A stretch of DNA of 64,000 nt, taken from contig NZ_JAAVUY010000006.1 of the NCBI RefSeq assembly GCF_018449695.1, positions 248,001 to 312,000 of the forward strand, given 5' to 3'. Below the pieces are notes generated by a model. That model ran no database searches and was not told the DNA's origin. It saw nothing but the letters and a program-made list of their open reading frames with translations. The first letter of the stretch is position 1. Each line of letters begins with the position of its first letter. This DNA comes from Bradyrhizobium sp. dw_411 (lineage in GTDB: Bacteria; Pseudomonadota; Alphaproteobacteria; Rhizobiales; Xanthobacteraceae). Positions 40,683-48,106 of the stretch are shown one piece after another. Made by a program: the position numbers and the translations under genes.

Positions 40683-41531
40683 ATGATCACAATCCCCGAA
40701 TTGACAGCGCAAGCCCTGGGATCATTTCTGGCTTCGGAGACCAAGGGCAGGTTCGGCTCGTCGAACGCCGAGCTGGCCGATCTGCTGCCCTATGCTGCAA
40801 GGCTCTCCCTGGATTGCATCGGCAACAGCGATGCCCTGTACCACAATGTCGAGCACACGATGCTTGTGACTCTGGCCGGGCACGACATTCTGATTGGTCG
40901 TGCGTTGTTGCGGCCCACAACGGCGGGCGACTACGCCAATTTCATTCTGGCATGCCTCGTTCACGATATCGGGTATGTTCGCGGAATCGTCCAAGGCGAC
41001 GAGGAAGATTGCTTCGTTGCCGATGTCAATGGCCGTATGGTCCGTCTGCCGCGAGGCGCATCCGACGCTGCGCTGGCGCCCTACCACGTCGACCGTTCCA
41101 AATTGTTCGCGCTGGAACGCCTCGACACAGTCGAATACCTCGATGCCAGCCGGATCGCCAGAGCGATCGAATATACCCGCGTTCCCTACGCACCGCCTCA
41201 GTCGAACGACGATCTTCACGATGAGGAAGGTTTGCTGCTGCGCGCCGCCGATCTTGTCGGTCAACTCGGCGATCCCAATTATATCAGGAAATCAAACGCT
41301 CTTTTCCATGAATTCGAGGAGATCGGACTTAACAAGACAATGGGCTATGAGACACCGGCGGACGTCGTTTATAAATTCCCGCAGTTCTACTGGGCCAACG
41401 TCGCGCCGCAGATTGGCATGGCCATACGCTATCTCAACGTTACCTCAAGCGGACGCCAATGGATCGCCAATCTCTATGGCAACGTCTTTCGAGCCGAACG
41501 TGACGTGAATCTGTCGGGGCCGCAGAGGTAA
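40683..41531 (+). CDS. HD domain metal-dependent phosphohydrolase
   Basis: 282 residues. HD-domain signature: a first His in LYHNVEHTMLVTLAGHDIL, the HD pair in CLVHDIGYVRG, and a later Asp in AADLVGQLGD. Such proteins hydrolyse nucleotides or cyclic nucleotides; specificity unknown here. The C-terminal part contains a hydrophobic/aromatic PQFYWANVAPQIG segment. No GGDEF, PAS or relA-type synthetase part is present. Immediately follows the porin, but has its own FixK-type box. Confidence 0.75.
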   Translation: MITIPELTAQALGSFLASETKGRFGSSNAELADLLPYAARLSLDCIGNSDALYHNVEHTMLVTLAGHDILIGRALLRPTTAGDYANFILACLVHDIGYVRGIVQGDEEDCFVADVNGRMVRLPRGASDAALAPYHVDRSKLFALERLDTVEYLDASRIARAIEYTRVPYAPPQSNDDLHDEEGLLLRAADLVGQLGDPNYIRKSNALFHEFEEIGLNKTMGYETPADVVYKFPQFYWANVAPQIGMAIRYLNVTSSGRQWIANLYGNVFRAERDVNLSGPQR

Positions 41532-41580
41532 GACGCCGACCAATTCGATGTCCGCTTCCCACGCTCCCGACGTGCAGGCA

Positions 41581-41829
41581 TCAGCGCGCATTATTGGGCC
41601 GCGTTGGGACAAATGCGTCGTCTTGAGCATTCTGGCCGCAGCGTCCATTGCGCCAGACGAAACCGGCCGGGCAGACGCGACTCGCAGGTGGCGCGGCGCG
41701 ATAGAACTGACATCGGCCATGCGGGTCGCGATGCAAACCCGCGCCGCATCCGCCTGCGGCGTTTGCGTCATGCCCTGCGAGCAGGGAAAGAAGAAAGAGC
41801 GCAGTAGCAACAGGCCCAAGTTTCGTCAT
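41581..41829 (-). CDS. Small secreted Cys-rich protein
   Basis: 82 residues from ATG at 41829 (GGAGATTCCC upstream). Signal peptide (ALFLLSLLAGHDANA), then GGCGAGLHRDPHGRCQFYRA, RVCPAGFVWRNGRCGQN. The repeated CGxG/HRxxxGRC pattern with four Cys is a known small-protein type in Bradyrhizobium; function unknown. The FixK-type box at 41887 lies 57 bases upstream. Confidence 0.65.
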   Translation of the reverse strand: MTKLGPVATALFLLSLLAGHDANAAGGCGAGLHRDPHGRCQFYRAAPPASRVCPAGFVWRNGRCGQNAQDDAFVPTRPNNAR

Positions 41830-41886
41830 GGGAATCTCCGCGATCGGTACCCGACAAGTAATTCTGAATAACGACCGCTGCTCGCG

Positions 41887-41900
41887 TTGATTTGTGTCAA
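41887..41900. promoter_or_regulatory. FixK/FNR-type box (TTGATTTGTGTCAA)
   Basis: TTGAT-N4-GTCAA, 57 bases upstream of the 82-residue secreted protein gene. On the right, a 61-residue frame from 41892 overlaps the box and is not supported as a gene. Confidence 0.65.
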
Positions 41901-42140
41901 CGATTGTTGGAAGCGTCATCCTCGCGGGAGACTGACCGGCTTGTCGATGCGATAGAAAAAGAGCACGGCATGGACGATGTTATCTTCCTCCATCCGGCGA
42001 TACTGGCGCGCAAGCAACAACTGTATCCTGGGCTCCTTCGCATCCAGGGATCACAGTTGAGACTTCTGGACGCTTGAACGCACCATTGGAATTGGGGGAG
42101 CAAGCCTGCCCCCCACCGCGTTCAAGGAGTATGGGAAAGA
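41901..42140. other. Space between FixK box and tRNA gene
   Basis: The only frame here (to 42077, DDVIFLHPAILARKQQLYPGLLRI...) has no start outside the FixK-type box region and no ribosome site; it may be a decayed fragment. A G/C-rich hairpin (GGGGGAGC...CTGCCCCCC, about 42093-42114) lies just downstream of the tRNA on its strand and could help end it, without a clear T-run. Confidence 0.3.
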
Positions 42141-42217
42141 TGGTAGCGAGAGAGGGACTCGAACCCCCGACCCCAGGATTATGATTCCCGTGCTCTAACC
42201 AGCTGAGCTACCTCGCC
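42141..42217 (-). tRNA. tRNA-Met (CAT), elongator
   Basis: 77 bases including an encoded CCA end. Acceptor GGCGAGG pairs (with two G-U) to TCTCGCT; D-arm GCTCAGCTGGTTAGAGC; anticodon stem CGGGA/TCCTG with loop ATCATAA, anticodon CAT; T-arm GGGGGTTCGAGTCCCTC. The acceptor and arm sequence fit elongator Met. A CAT anticodon could also be Ile (lysidine-modified), but tRNA-Ile2 usually starts GGCCCC or similar. Confidence 0.92.
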
Positions 42218-42342
42218 ACAGGTCCCCGGCGCGGTTTGGATACCGCGGTCGCGAACGCGCGGCATATAAGAAGCCGGTCCGGGTCGTGTCAAGCAAACCC
42301 GGCCGCGCTTCGAGTTATCCGGCAAGTATCTGGAAAACGCCG

Positions 42343-42699
42343 TTATTTCGGCCGGATACTGGGGTCGCCGCCGGGGCTGCCGGGCGGCGGAATCACCGGG
42401 GTGTTGCCGGCATCGGGGGTGGGCGCGCGGATTTCCGGGTCGACGCCCGAAGGCGGGCACAGCACGCCGTCGGATTTCGCCAATTTGTCGCCGAGCGGCT
42501 CGGCCCGCTGCCCTGTCGTGGTGCCCTCCGGGGCCGCGGTGCCTTGAGACGGCACAGGCTGCATCGGTGCGCAGCGGACGGCAGGCGCGGGTGTTGCGGT
42601 TTCGGCCGCCGGCGTTGCCGGAGTGGGAGGCGCCTGCGCGATGGCCAGACTGGGTGCTGTGATCAGCAAACACGATATAAAGAGTGCGGATTTCATCAT
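42343..42699 (-). CDS. Secreted Pro/Ala-rich hypothetical protein
   Basis: 118 residues. Signal peptide (ALFISCLLITAPSLAIAQ), then a Pro/Ala/Thr-rich stretch (APPTPATPAAETATPAPA), two Cys (VRCAPMQPVP, GVLCPPSGVD) and a Gly/Pro tail (PPGSPGGDPSIRPK). Predicted periplasmic. ATG at 42699 or 42696; the ribosome site is weak. No family recognised. Confidence 0.6.
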   Translation of the reverse strand: MMKSALFISCLLITAPSLAIAQAPPTPATPAAETATPAPAVRCAPMQPVPSQGTAAPEGTTTGQRAEPLGDKLAKSDGVLCPPSGVDPEIRAPTPDAGNTPVIPPPGSPGGDPSIRPK

Positions 42700-42772
42700 G
42701 CCGGGAAAACGGCCTGATCGCGCGGAGGTTCCCCGCGCCGGCGGCAGTTTCAGGCCTTCTTCAGGGCCTGCT

Positions 42773-43423
42773 TCAAGTCTTCTTGGGTTCCTTGCGGTAC
42801 CGAATGAGCGAAAAGTGGCCCATCGGCGGCATCGGCCGCCGCTCGGTCAGGCTGACGCCGCCATGTTTCGCCGCCCAGTTCGTCAGCCGCGCCCATGGAA
42901 ATTCCGGGCGCCAGCCGAGCCGGCGGGCCAAAGGCGCGAACGCCAGCTCGAACAGGCGGCGCGCGCCGTGTTCAGCACCGATATGATTGACCAGAATGAG
43001 TTCGCCGCCGGGCTTCAACACCCGGATGAAATCATCCAGCGTGGCCTCGGGGTCCGGCACCGCGGTGATGACATATTGCGCCACCACCGCGTCGAAAAAC
43101 GAATCCGGGAAGGCGAGATTTTTCGCGTCCATCACCGCAAGCGTTTCGACGTTGGAAAGTCCCAGCGCCTTCACGCGGCTTTGCGCCTTGCGCAGCATCG
43201 GCTCGGAAATATCGACGCCGCATAATTTCGTGGTGCGCGAATAATCCGACAGCGACAATCCCGTACCGACACCGACATCGAGAATCCGGCCGCCGATCTT
43301 GTCGGCCTCGGCGATGGTCGACTGGCGGCCGTGATCGAACACCTTGCCGAAGACCAGATCGTAGACCGGCGCCCAGCGCCCATAAGCCTTTGCGACCCCC
43401 GCGCGGTCGATATCTGACGCCAT
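42773..43423 (-). CDS. pmtA: Phosphatidylethanolamine N-methyltransferase, PmtA type
   Basis: 216 residues, a small soluble SAM methyltransferase. N-terminal AYGRWAPVYDLVFGKVFDHGR is typical of PmtA; the SAM motif I is ILDVGVGTGLSLSDY, motif II FPDSFFDAVVAQYVITAVPDP. These enzymes methylate phosphatidylethanolamine stepwise toward phosphatidylcholine, which rhizobia need for symbiosis. Cytoplasmic, membrane-peripheral. Stands between a secreted protein and mnmA on the same strand. Confidence 0.83.
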   Translation of the reverse strand: MASDIDRAGVAKAYGRWAPVYDLVFGKVFDHGRQSTIAEADKIGGRILDVGVGTGLSLSDYSRTTKLCGVDISEPMLRKAQSRVKALGLSNVETLAVMDAKNLAFPDSFFDAVVAQYVITAVPDPEATLDDFIRVLKPGGELILVNHIGAEHGARRLFELAFAPLARRLGWRPEFPWARLTNWAAKHGGVSLTERRPMPPMGHFSLIRYRKEPKKT

Positions 43424-43471
43424 GCCCCAGCCTTGAAGTATTTGCCTAAAACTTTTCCGCCCGAAATTATT

Positions 43472-44680
43472 TTATCCGCGCACCGTTTCGATCAGCGGCT
43501 GCGGTGCGGCGGTTTCTTTTGCCACATTGTGGGCCGTTGCACGCTTCGCGGTGGCGCTTTGGATGAAACCGCCGCCAAGCACGCGCGCCTGGCCGGAAGC
43601 TGCATCGTAGAACACACAGGCCTGGCCGGGCGAAACGCCCTCCTCGCCCGCGACCAGTTCGACTTCGTAGCGGCCATCTTCGGTCCGGCGCAGCCAGGCC
43701 GGCTGCGGCGCGCGCGTCGATCGCACCCGCACGAACATCTCAAGGCCGTTGCCAACCACGCGATCGAGCGCGCCGCCGCCGATCCAGTTGATGTCGCGCA
43801 GCACGATGCGGTCCATCCGCAGCGCCTCGCGCGGACCGACCACGACGCGGCGGCTGTCGGCATCGAGCCGCACTACATACAGCGGCGCCGCCGATGCGAT
43901 GCCCAATCCGCGGCGCTGCCCGACGGTGAAGTGAATGATGCCCTGATGGCGGCCGATGATCCGCCCATCGAGGTCGACGATATCGCCGGGCTCGATCGCG
44001 TTCGGCCGCAGCCGGCCGATGATATCCGTGTAGCGCCCGGTCGGCACAAAGCAGATGTCCTGGCTGTCCTGCTTGTCGGCGACCTCTAGCTCAAAGCGCC
44101 GCGCCAGTTCGCGCGCCTGCGGCTTGGTCATGTCGCCCAAGGGAAAGCGCAGATAGTCGAGCTGTTCGCGTGTGGTCGCAAACAGGAAATAGCTCTGGTC
44201 GCGATCGGCATCGGCCGCACAAACCAGCGCGCGCGATCCGTCGTCCATCCGGCGCGAGGCGACATAATGCCCGGTCGCAAGGGCCGCGGCGCCAAGCTCG
44301 CGCGCGGTCTTGAGCAGATCGCGGAACTTGATCGAGCGGTTGCACTCGATGCAGGGGACTGGAGTTTGGCCCGACGCATAGCTGTCGGCGAAATTGTCGA
44401 TCACGGATTCGCGAAAGCGGCTTTCATAATCCAGCACATAATGGGGAATGCCGATCCGCTCGGCCACATTGCGCGCGTCGTGAATGTCCTGCCCGGCGCA
44501 GCAGGCGCCCTTGCGGTGGGTGGCCGCGCCATGATCGTAAAGCTGCAGCGTGATGCCGACGACGTCATAGCCCTGCGACTTCAACAGCGCGGCCGTCACC
44601 GAGGAATCGACGCCGCCGGACATGGCGACGACGACCCTTGTGTCCTGCGGACGGCCTTCAAGATCCAGACTGTTGAGCAT
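43472..44680 (-). CDS. mnmA: tRNA-specific 2-thiouridylase MnmA
   Basis: 402 residues. PP-loop [15 protein letters not shown], first catalytic Cys in [17 protein letters not shown] segment and the second in the [16 protein letters not shown] region; [12 protein letters not shown] and [14 protein letters not shown] are hallmarks. It makes 2-thiouridine at the wobble U of Lys, Glu and Gln tRNAs using sulfur from the IscS relay. ATG at 44680 preferred (GGAACC upstream); the frame opens further to 44713. Confidence 0.93.
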   Translation of the reverse strand: MLNSLDLEGRPQDTRVVVAMSGGVDSSVTAALLKSQGYDVVGITLQLYDHGAATHRKGACCAGQDIHDARNVAERIGIPHYVLDYESRFRESVIDNFADSYASGQTPVPCIECNRSIKFRDLLKTARELGAAALATGHYVASRRMDDGSRALVCAADADRDQSYFLFATTREQLDYLRFPLGDMTKPQARELARRFELEVADKQDSQDICFVPTGRYTDIIGRLRPNAIEPGDIVDLDGRIIGRHQGIIHFTVGQRRGLGIASAAPLYVVRLDADSRRVVVGPREALRMDRIVLRDINWIGGGALDRVVGNGLEMFVRVRSTRAPQPAWLRRTEDGRYEVELVAGEEGVSPGQACVFYDAASGQARVLGGGFIQSATAKRATAHNVAKETAAPQPLIETVRG

Positions 44681-45007
44681 GGTTCCGGTCATTGATGCGA
44701 CCGCGCGCGCCAAGCGCTTCGCGATCAGGAAACCGCTGTGCGGTCAGGGGGCTTTGGAGCGGGCGGCTGAAAAGCTGCTCTTTAATATAGGCCGTCTTGG
44801 CGAGAGGCAATCACGGTCCCCTTTTCAAACGGCAAATCTTGCCGCCGGGCAGAAAAGGAAGCGCTGACGCAGGCCGGCAGGTTCGTCGTCATAAAAATAA
44901 GCCATTGATATATATAGATATTTTAAAGAAATTAGGCTGGCCCGGTCCTTGCTGATCTCTTGGCAGTCCCTGTCAGTTGCTGGCAGTTCCATTGCAAGAG
45001 GCGTCCG
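44681..45007. other. Promoter region between mnmA and fliK
   Basis: 327 bases between divergent genes. AT-rich patch at 44900-44930 (TTGATATATATAGATATTTTAAAG) could carry an ordinary promoter for mnmA. The sigma-54-type element lies at the fliK end (44981-44996). No gene seen. Confidence 0.6.
44981..44996 (+). promoter_or_regulatory. Sigma-54-type promoter before fliK
   Basis: TGGCAGTTCCATTGCA has GG and GC dinucleotides exactly ten bases apart (GG 44982-44983, GC 44994-44995), matching TGGCAC-N5-TTGCA except at one base. It would start RNA near 45006. The cluster also encodes the sigma-54 activator FlbD. Tension: the ribosome site for GTG at 45008 would then lie outside the transcript. Confidence 0.55.
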
Positions 45008-46666
45008 GTGGTCAGCGTCAATCCAGAAGTAGCCGCTAACATGTCCTTCCAGGGCGTGACGGTACGCCAGGTCCGGGTGGACCAGTTGCCCGGAAACGAT
45101 ATTTTTGCGTCGCTGGTCGATAACAACACGGCCAACGACGCCAACAACGCCGCCTCGGCGTCCCAGCAGCAGCAAAATCAGCAGCCGCCCGCCCAGCCAA
45201 ACCGCGCCGACGACAATTCGCCGCCCCCCGCGGACAATTCCAGGCCGGCGAATAACGCCAATGCCAACCAGCAAGCCAACCAGGCGGCCAACAACGATCC
45301 GAACAACAATAATAATAACAACGACAATTCCGGGCCGCCCTCCGACGCCAATGCCAATAATGCCGGCGCCAGTTCCAATGGCGCCGCCGGCACCGGTTCG
45401 AGCCAGCAATCCCGTGGCAATTCCGGCACGTCAAAGACCAGCACCAGCAAATCAACCGCGGCCTCGAACAGCGACGACAATTCGGCGGTCGATCCGACAA
45501 TGCTGGCCCAGCAGGCCGGATCGGCCCTGACCACGCCGACGCCGGTCGCGGTCGTCGTGCCCGTCACCCTCACCGCGACCAATACGCCGGCGCCGGCGCC
45601 GACTCCCGGCAGCGCCACGGCGCCGCTGGCGATTGCCGCGGCCGCGATCGCCGCCAGTTCACAGGCGATCTCCGCGCAAGCGGCGGCATCGGCCCCCGTC
45701 AAGACGGATCCGACCGCCACGGCGACGCCGACCACCACACCCGACACGTCGGCGGCGACAACGGCCAAGATCACCGTGACCGCGGCGGCGGACCAGACCG
45801 CCGCAACGTCGGCGAACCAGACGGCAACCACGGCCGATACGCCCACGGTCAACGCCGCGTCATTGACCACAGCGGTTGCCGCCACCGCGCCCGTCACGCC
45901 GAAGACCTCGTCCAAGACGACGGCATCGGAGACCGCGGCAGCCGATACGGCGGCGACGGATTCAACCACCGCGACCGCCCAGAACGGCCTGCTGCAACAA
46001 GCGAGCGGCACCGGCAAACCCGAAGCCGCCAACGCGGCGGCGACCGCGACCGCCGAGGCCGCCGCCTCGATCACGACCGGCGCAATATCGGCCCATGAAC
46101 ACGCCTCGACCGCCAGCACAACGCATGCCGGCACCGAGACATCGGACAACACGATTGCAACCGCAGCCACGATCCAGCCGCAGCTCACGACCACGGCAAC
46201 GACATCCGCCAATTCGCTGACCGCCACCGCGGCGACGGGTGCGGCGGTGCCGCTGAGTGGATTGGCGGTCCAGATCGCCGCCTCGGTCAAGAGCGGCAAG
46301 AGCAGTTTCGAAATCCGGCTCGATCCGGCCGAGCTCGGCCGCATCGACGTTCGCATCGATATCGACAGCAACGGCCAGGTGACATCGCATCTCACGGTCG
46401 AAAAGCCGGAAACATTGTCGATGCTGCGCCAGGACGCGCCGCAATTGCAGCGTGCGCTCGACGATGCCGGGCTCAAGACCGGCAATAACGGCCTGCAATT
46501 CAGCCTGCGCGACCAGTCTTCTTCGGGCCAGAACAGCGGCGGCGATACGCCCCGCAACGCCCAGCGGCTGATCATCGGCGACGACGACACCATGCCCGCC
46601 GCCATCGCGGGACGAACTTACGGCCGCTCGCTCGGATCGAGCAGCGGCGTCGATATCAGAGTATGA
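45008..46666 (+). CDS. fliK: Flagellar hook-length control protein FliK
   Basis: 552 residues from GTG at 45008 (AAGAGG upstream); an in-frame ATG at 45041 is the alternative and would fit the sigma-54 promoter better. The first about 400 residues are low complexity, rich in Ala, Thr, Asn and Pro, as is common for the export-ruler part. The C-terminal Flg_hook domain (about 420-510; SFEIRLDPAELGRIDVRIDI, VEKPETLSMLRQDAPQLQRALDDAGL) identifies FliK. It measures hook length during export and triggers the switch to filament substrates. Followed by flgD. Confidence 0.88.
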   Translation: MVSVNPEVAANMSFQGVTVRQVRVDQLPGNDIFASLVDNNTANDANNAASASQQQQNQQPPAQPNRADDNSPPPADNSRPANNANANQQANQAANNDPNNNNNNNDNSGPPSDANANNAGASSNGAAGTGSSQQSRGNSGTSKTSTSKSTAASNSDDNSAVDPTMLAQQAGSALTTPTPVAVVVPVTLTATNTPAPAPTPGSATAPLAIAAAAIAASSQAISAQAAASAPVKTDPTATATPTTTPDTSAATTAKITVTAAADQTAATSANQTATTADTPTVNAASLTTAVAATAPVTPKTSSKTTASETAAADTAATDSTTATAQNGLLQQASGTGKPEAANAAATATAEAAASITTGAISAHEHASTASTTHAGTETSDNTIATAATIQPQLTTTATTSANSLTATAATGAAVPLSGLAVQIAASVKSGKSSFEIRLDPAELGRIDVRIDIDSNGQVTSHLTVEKPETLSMLRQDAPQLQRALDDAGLKTGNNGLQFSLRDQSSSGQNSGGDTPRNAQRLIIGDDDTMPAAIAGRTYGRSLGSSSGVDIRV

Positions 46667-46676
46667 GGAGAGGCGC

Positions 46677-47402
46677 ATGACAGCAGCAGCAGGCACGTCC
46701 AGCCCGGTCGTATCGGGGACAACTCCCCTCCCCGCCGGATCTTCATCTTCCTCCGCCTCGGCGGCTGCGGCTTCAAATGCCCTGGCCTCTTCGCAGATCG
46801 CCGGCAACTTTCAGAGCTTCCTGCAATTGCTGACGACGCAATTGCAGAACCAGAATCCGCTGAGCCCGCTGGACACCAACCAGTTCACCCAGCAGCTGGT
46901 CGAATTCGCCGGCGTTCAGCAACAGCTCAACACCAACGACTCCCTGGCCACGCTGGTATCGCTGCAGCAGACCGCTCAATCGACCCAGGCGCTGGGATTT
47001 GTCGGCAAGACCGCGGTCGTCAACGGCAACACCGCGCCACTGGCCGCCGTTTCCTCGACCAGCAGCCAGGCGACCTGGCTGCTCAGCGTTCCCACCGCCT
47101 CGACCGTCAATATCACCATCACCGGCAGCAACGGTCAGACCGTGTTCTCGGGCACCTACAATGCCACCGCCGGCGACAGCCAGCCGTTCTCGTGGAACGG
47201 CCAGGGCAATGACGGCACGCAATATCCCGACGGCAGCTACACGCTGACGGCAGTGGGCAAGGACGCTTCGAACAACAACGTAGCCATCAGCGCGCAAATC
47301 GAAGGCGTGGTCAGTTCGGTCGATCTCACCCAATCGCCGCCGCTATTGTCGATCGGCACCCAGAAATTCACGGTCAATCAGATCCAGAGCATCGTGGACT
47401 AA
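46677..47402 (+). CDS. flgD: Flagellar hook capping protein FlgD
   Basis: 241 residues. The N-terminal FlgD domain has LLTTQLQNQNPLSPLDTNQFTQQLVEFAGVQQQLNTNDSL, the family signature, and the C-terminal tail has a Tudor/FlgD_ig-like part (GNGQTVFSGTYNATAGDSQPFSWNGQGNDG ... YPDGSYTLTAVG). It caps the growing hook. ATG at 46677 after GAGGAGAGGCGC. Ten bases separate it from fliK, so the two share a transcript. Confidence 0.93.
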   Translation: MTAAAGTSSPVVSGTTPLPAGSSSSSASAAAASNALASSQIAGNFQSFLQLLTTQLQNQNPLSPLDTNQFTQQLVEFAGVQQQLNTNDSLATLVSLQQTAQSTQALGFVGKTAVVNGNTAPLAAVSSTSSQATWLLSVPTASTVNITITGSNGQTVFSGTYNATAGDSQPFSWNGQGNDGTQYPDGSYTLTAVGKDASNNNVAISAQIEGVVSSVDLTQSPPLLSIGTQKFTVNQIQSIVD

Positions 47403-47407
47403 AGACC

Positions 47408-47428
47408 GCGCCTCCTTGCCGGAGGCGC
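47408..47428 (+). terminator. Hairpin after flgD
   Basis: GCGCCTCC-TTGCC-GGAGGCGC, an 8-base-pair perfect stem five bases after the flgD stop. No T-run follows, so it may stabilise or slow transcript ends rather than be a classical terminator. Confidence 0.4.
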
Positions 47429-47586
47429 CGGCCGCTCAAGAACTGGCGAGCCAGGATCGGCGGCCCTCCCGACATCCACCCAAGCCTTCACGCCGGTCGA
47501 TCCGGGCGCCATTTTGCGCCCCGGACGGCCGGTGTTCCCGTCATTTTCAAGGAGATTCGTATTGAACCTGTATTGAATCCTTGGGC

Positions 47587-47601
47587 TTAGGCAAATTTTA
47601 A
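47587..47601 (+). promoter_or_regulatory. CtrA-type site upstream of sciP
   Basis: TTAG-N7-TTAA (TTAGGCAAATTTTAA), one base from the CtrA consensus TTAA-N7-TTAA. It is 57 bases upstream of sciP, which encodes a CtrA inhibitor, as expected for feedback in the cell-cycle network. Confidence 0.6.
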
Positions 47602-47658
47602 GCCGGGGGGCGTAGGTTATTACCGTGAGTTCAGTGGTTGAGAGTTTGTGAGTACGCC

Positions 47659-47934
47659 ATGACAGAACCCCATCGCCCGAGGGTAAAATACGTCATCGGG
47701 CCTGACGGCAGTCCGTTAACAATTGCGGATCTTCCCGCGCCCGGGACCAAACGGTGGGTTATCCGCCGTAAGGCCGAAGTCGTTGCCGCGGTTCGCGGCG
47801 GCCTGCTCTCCCTTGAGGAGGCTTGCAGCCGCTACACGCTGACGGTGGACGAATTCCTCTCCTGGCAGTTTTCCATCGACCAGCATGGTCTTGCCGGGCT
47901 GCGTACGACCCGAATCCAGCAATATCGCCAATAA
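47659..47934 (+). CDS. sciP: CtrA inhibitor SciP
   Basis: 91 residues, a DUF1153 protein: RVKYVIGPDGSPLTIADLPAPGTKRWVIRRKAEVVAAVRGGLLSLEEACSRYTLTVDEFLSWQ is nearly the family consensus. In Caulobacter SciP binds CtrA-DNA complexes and blocks transcription after the swarmer phase. The helix-turn-helix-like middle is intact. ATG at 47659; a GTG-type start at 47638 is possible but lacks a site. It sits between flgD and fliF, and a strong terminator follows. Confidence 0.9.
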   Translation: MTEPHRPRVKYVIGPDGSPLTIADLPAPGTKRWVIRRKAEVVAAVRGGLLSLEEACSRYTLTVDEFLSWQFSIDQHGLAGLRTTRIQQYRQ

Positions 47935-47962
47935 ACGCTCCCCCGAGCGCGGCATTTTAAAC

Positions 47963-47995
47963 AAATCGGCTTCGCCTCGCGAAGCCGATTTTTTC
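47963..47995 (+). terminator. Rho-independent terminator after sciP
   Basis: AAATCGGCTTCGC pairs with GCGAAGCCGATTT around CTC (11-13 base pairs) and runs into TTTTT. It ends the sciP transcript before the fliF operon. Confidence 0.88.
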
Positions 47996-48019
47996 TATTT
48001 TGAAGTTTTGCCGGGGCTC

Positions 48020-48038
48020 TTAACCTTCGTTAACCATA
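48020..48038 (+). promoter_or_regulatory. CtrA-type site upstream of fliF
   Basis: TTAACC-TTCG-TTAACCAT: two TTAACC half-sites with N6 between the TTAA cores; the second half is the exact TTAACCAT half-site form. It is 70-87 bases upstream of fliF. The spacing is one short of the canonical N7. Confidence 0.5.
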
Positions 48039-48106
48039 TCGAAACCATCCCATAGGCAATAATTGCCCAGTCGGCGTTTTGGGGCCGAATCTGAGGGGCG
48101 GTTAGT

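Noticed and set aside
41892..42077. 61-residue plus-strand frame after the FixK-type box
   Set aside because: Its start lies inside the box and no ribosome site is seen; kept only as a possible fragment.
45178..46605. Long minus-strand open frame opposite fliK
   Set aside because: A shadow of the Ala/Thr-rich fliK coding sequence; Val/Ala-rich and without motifs.
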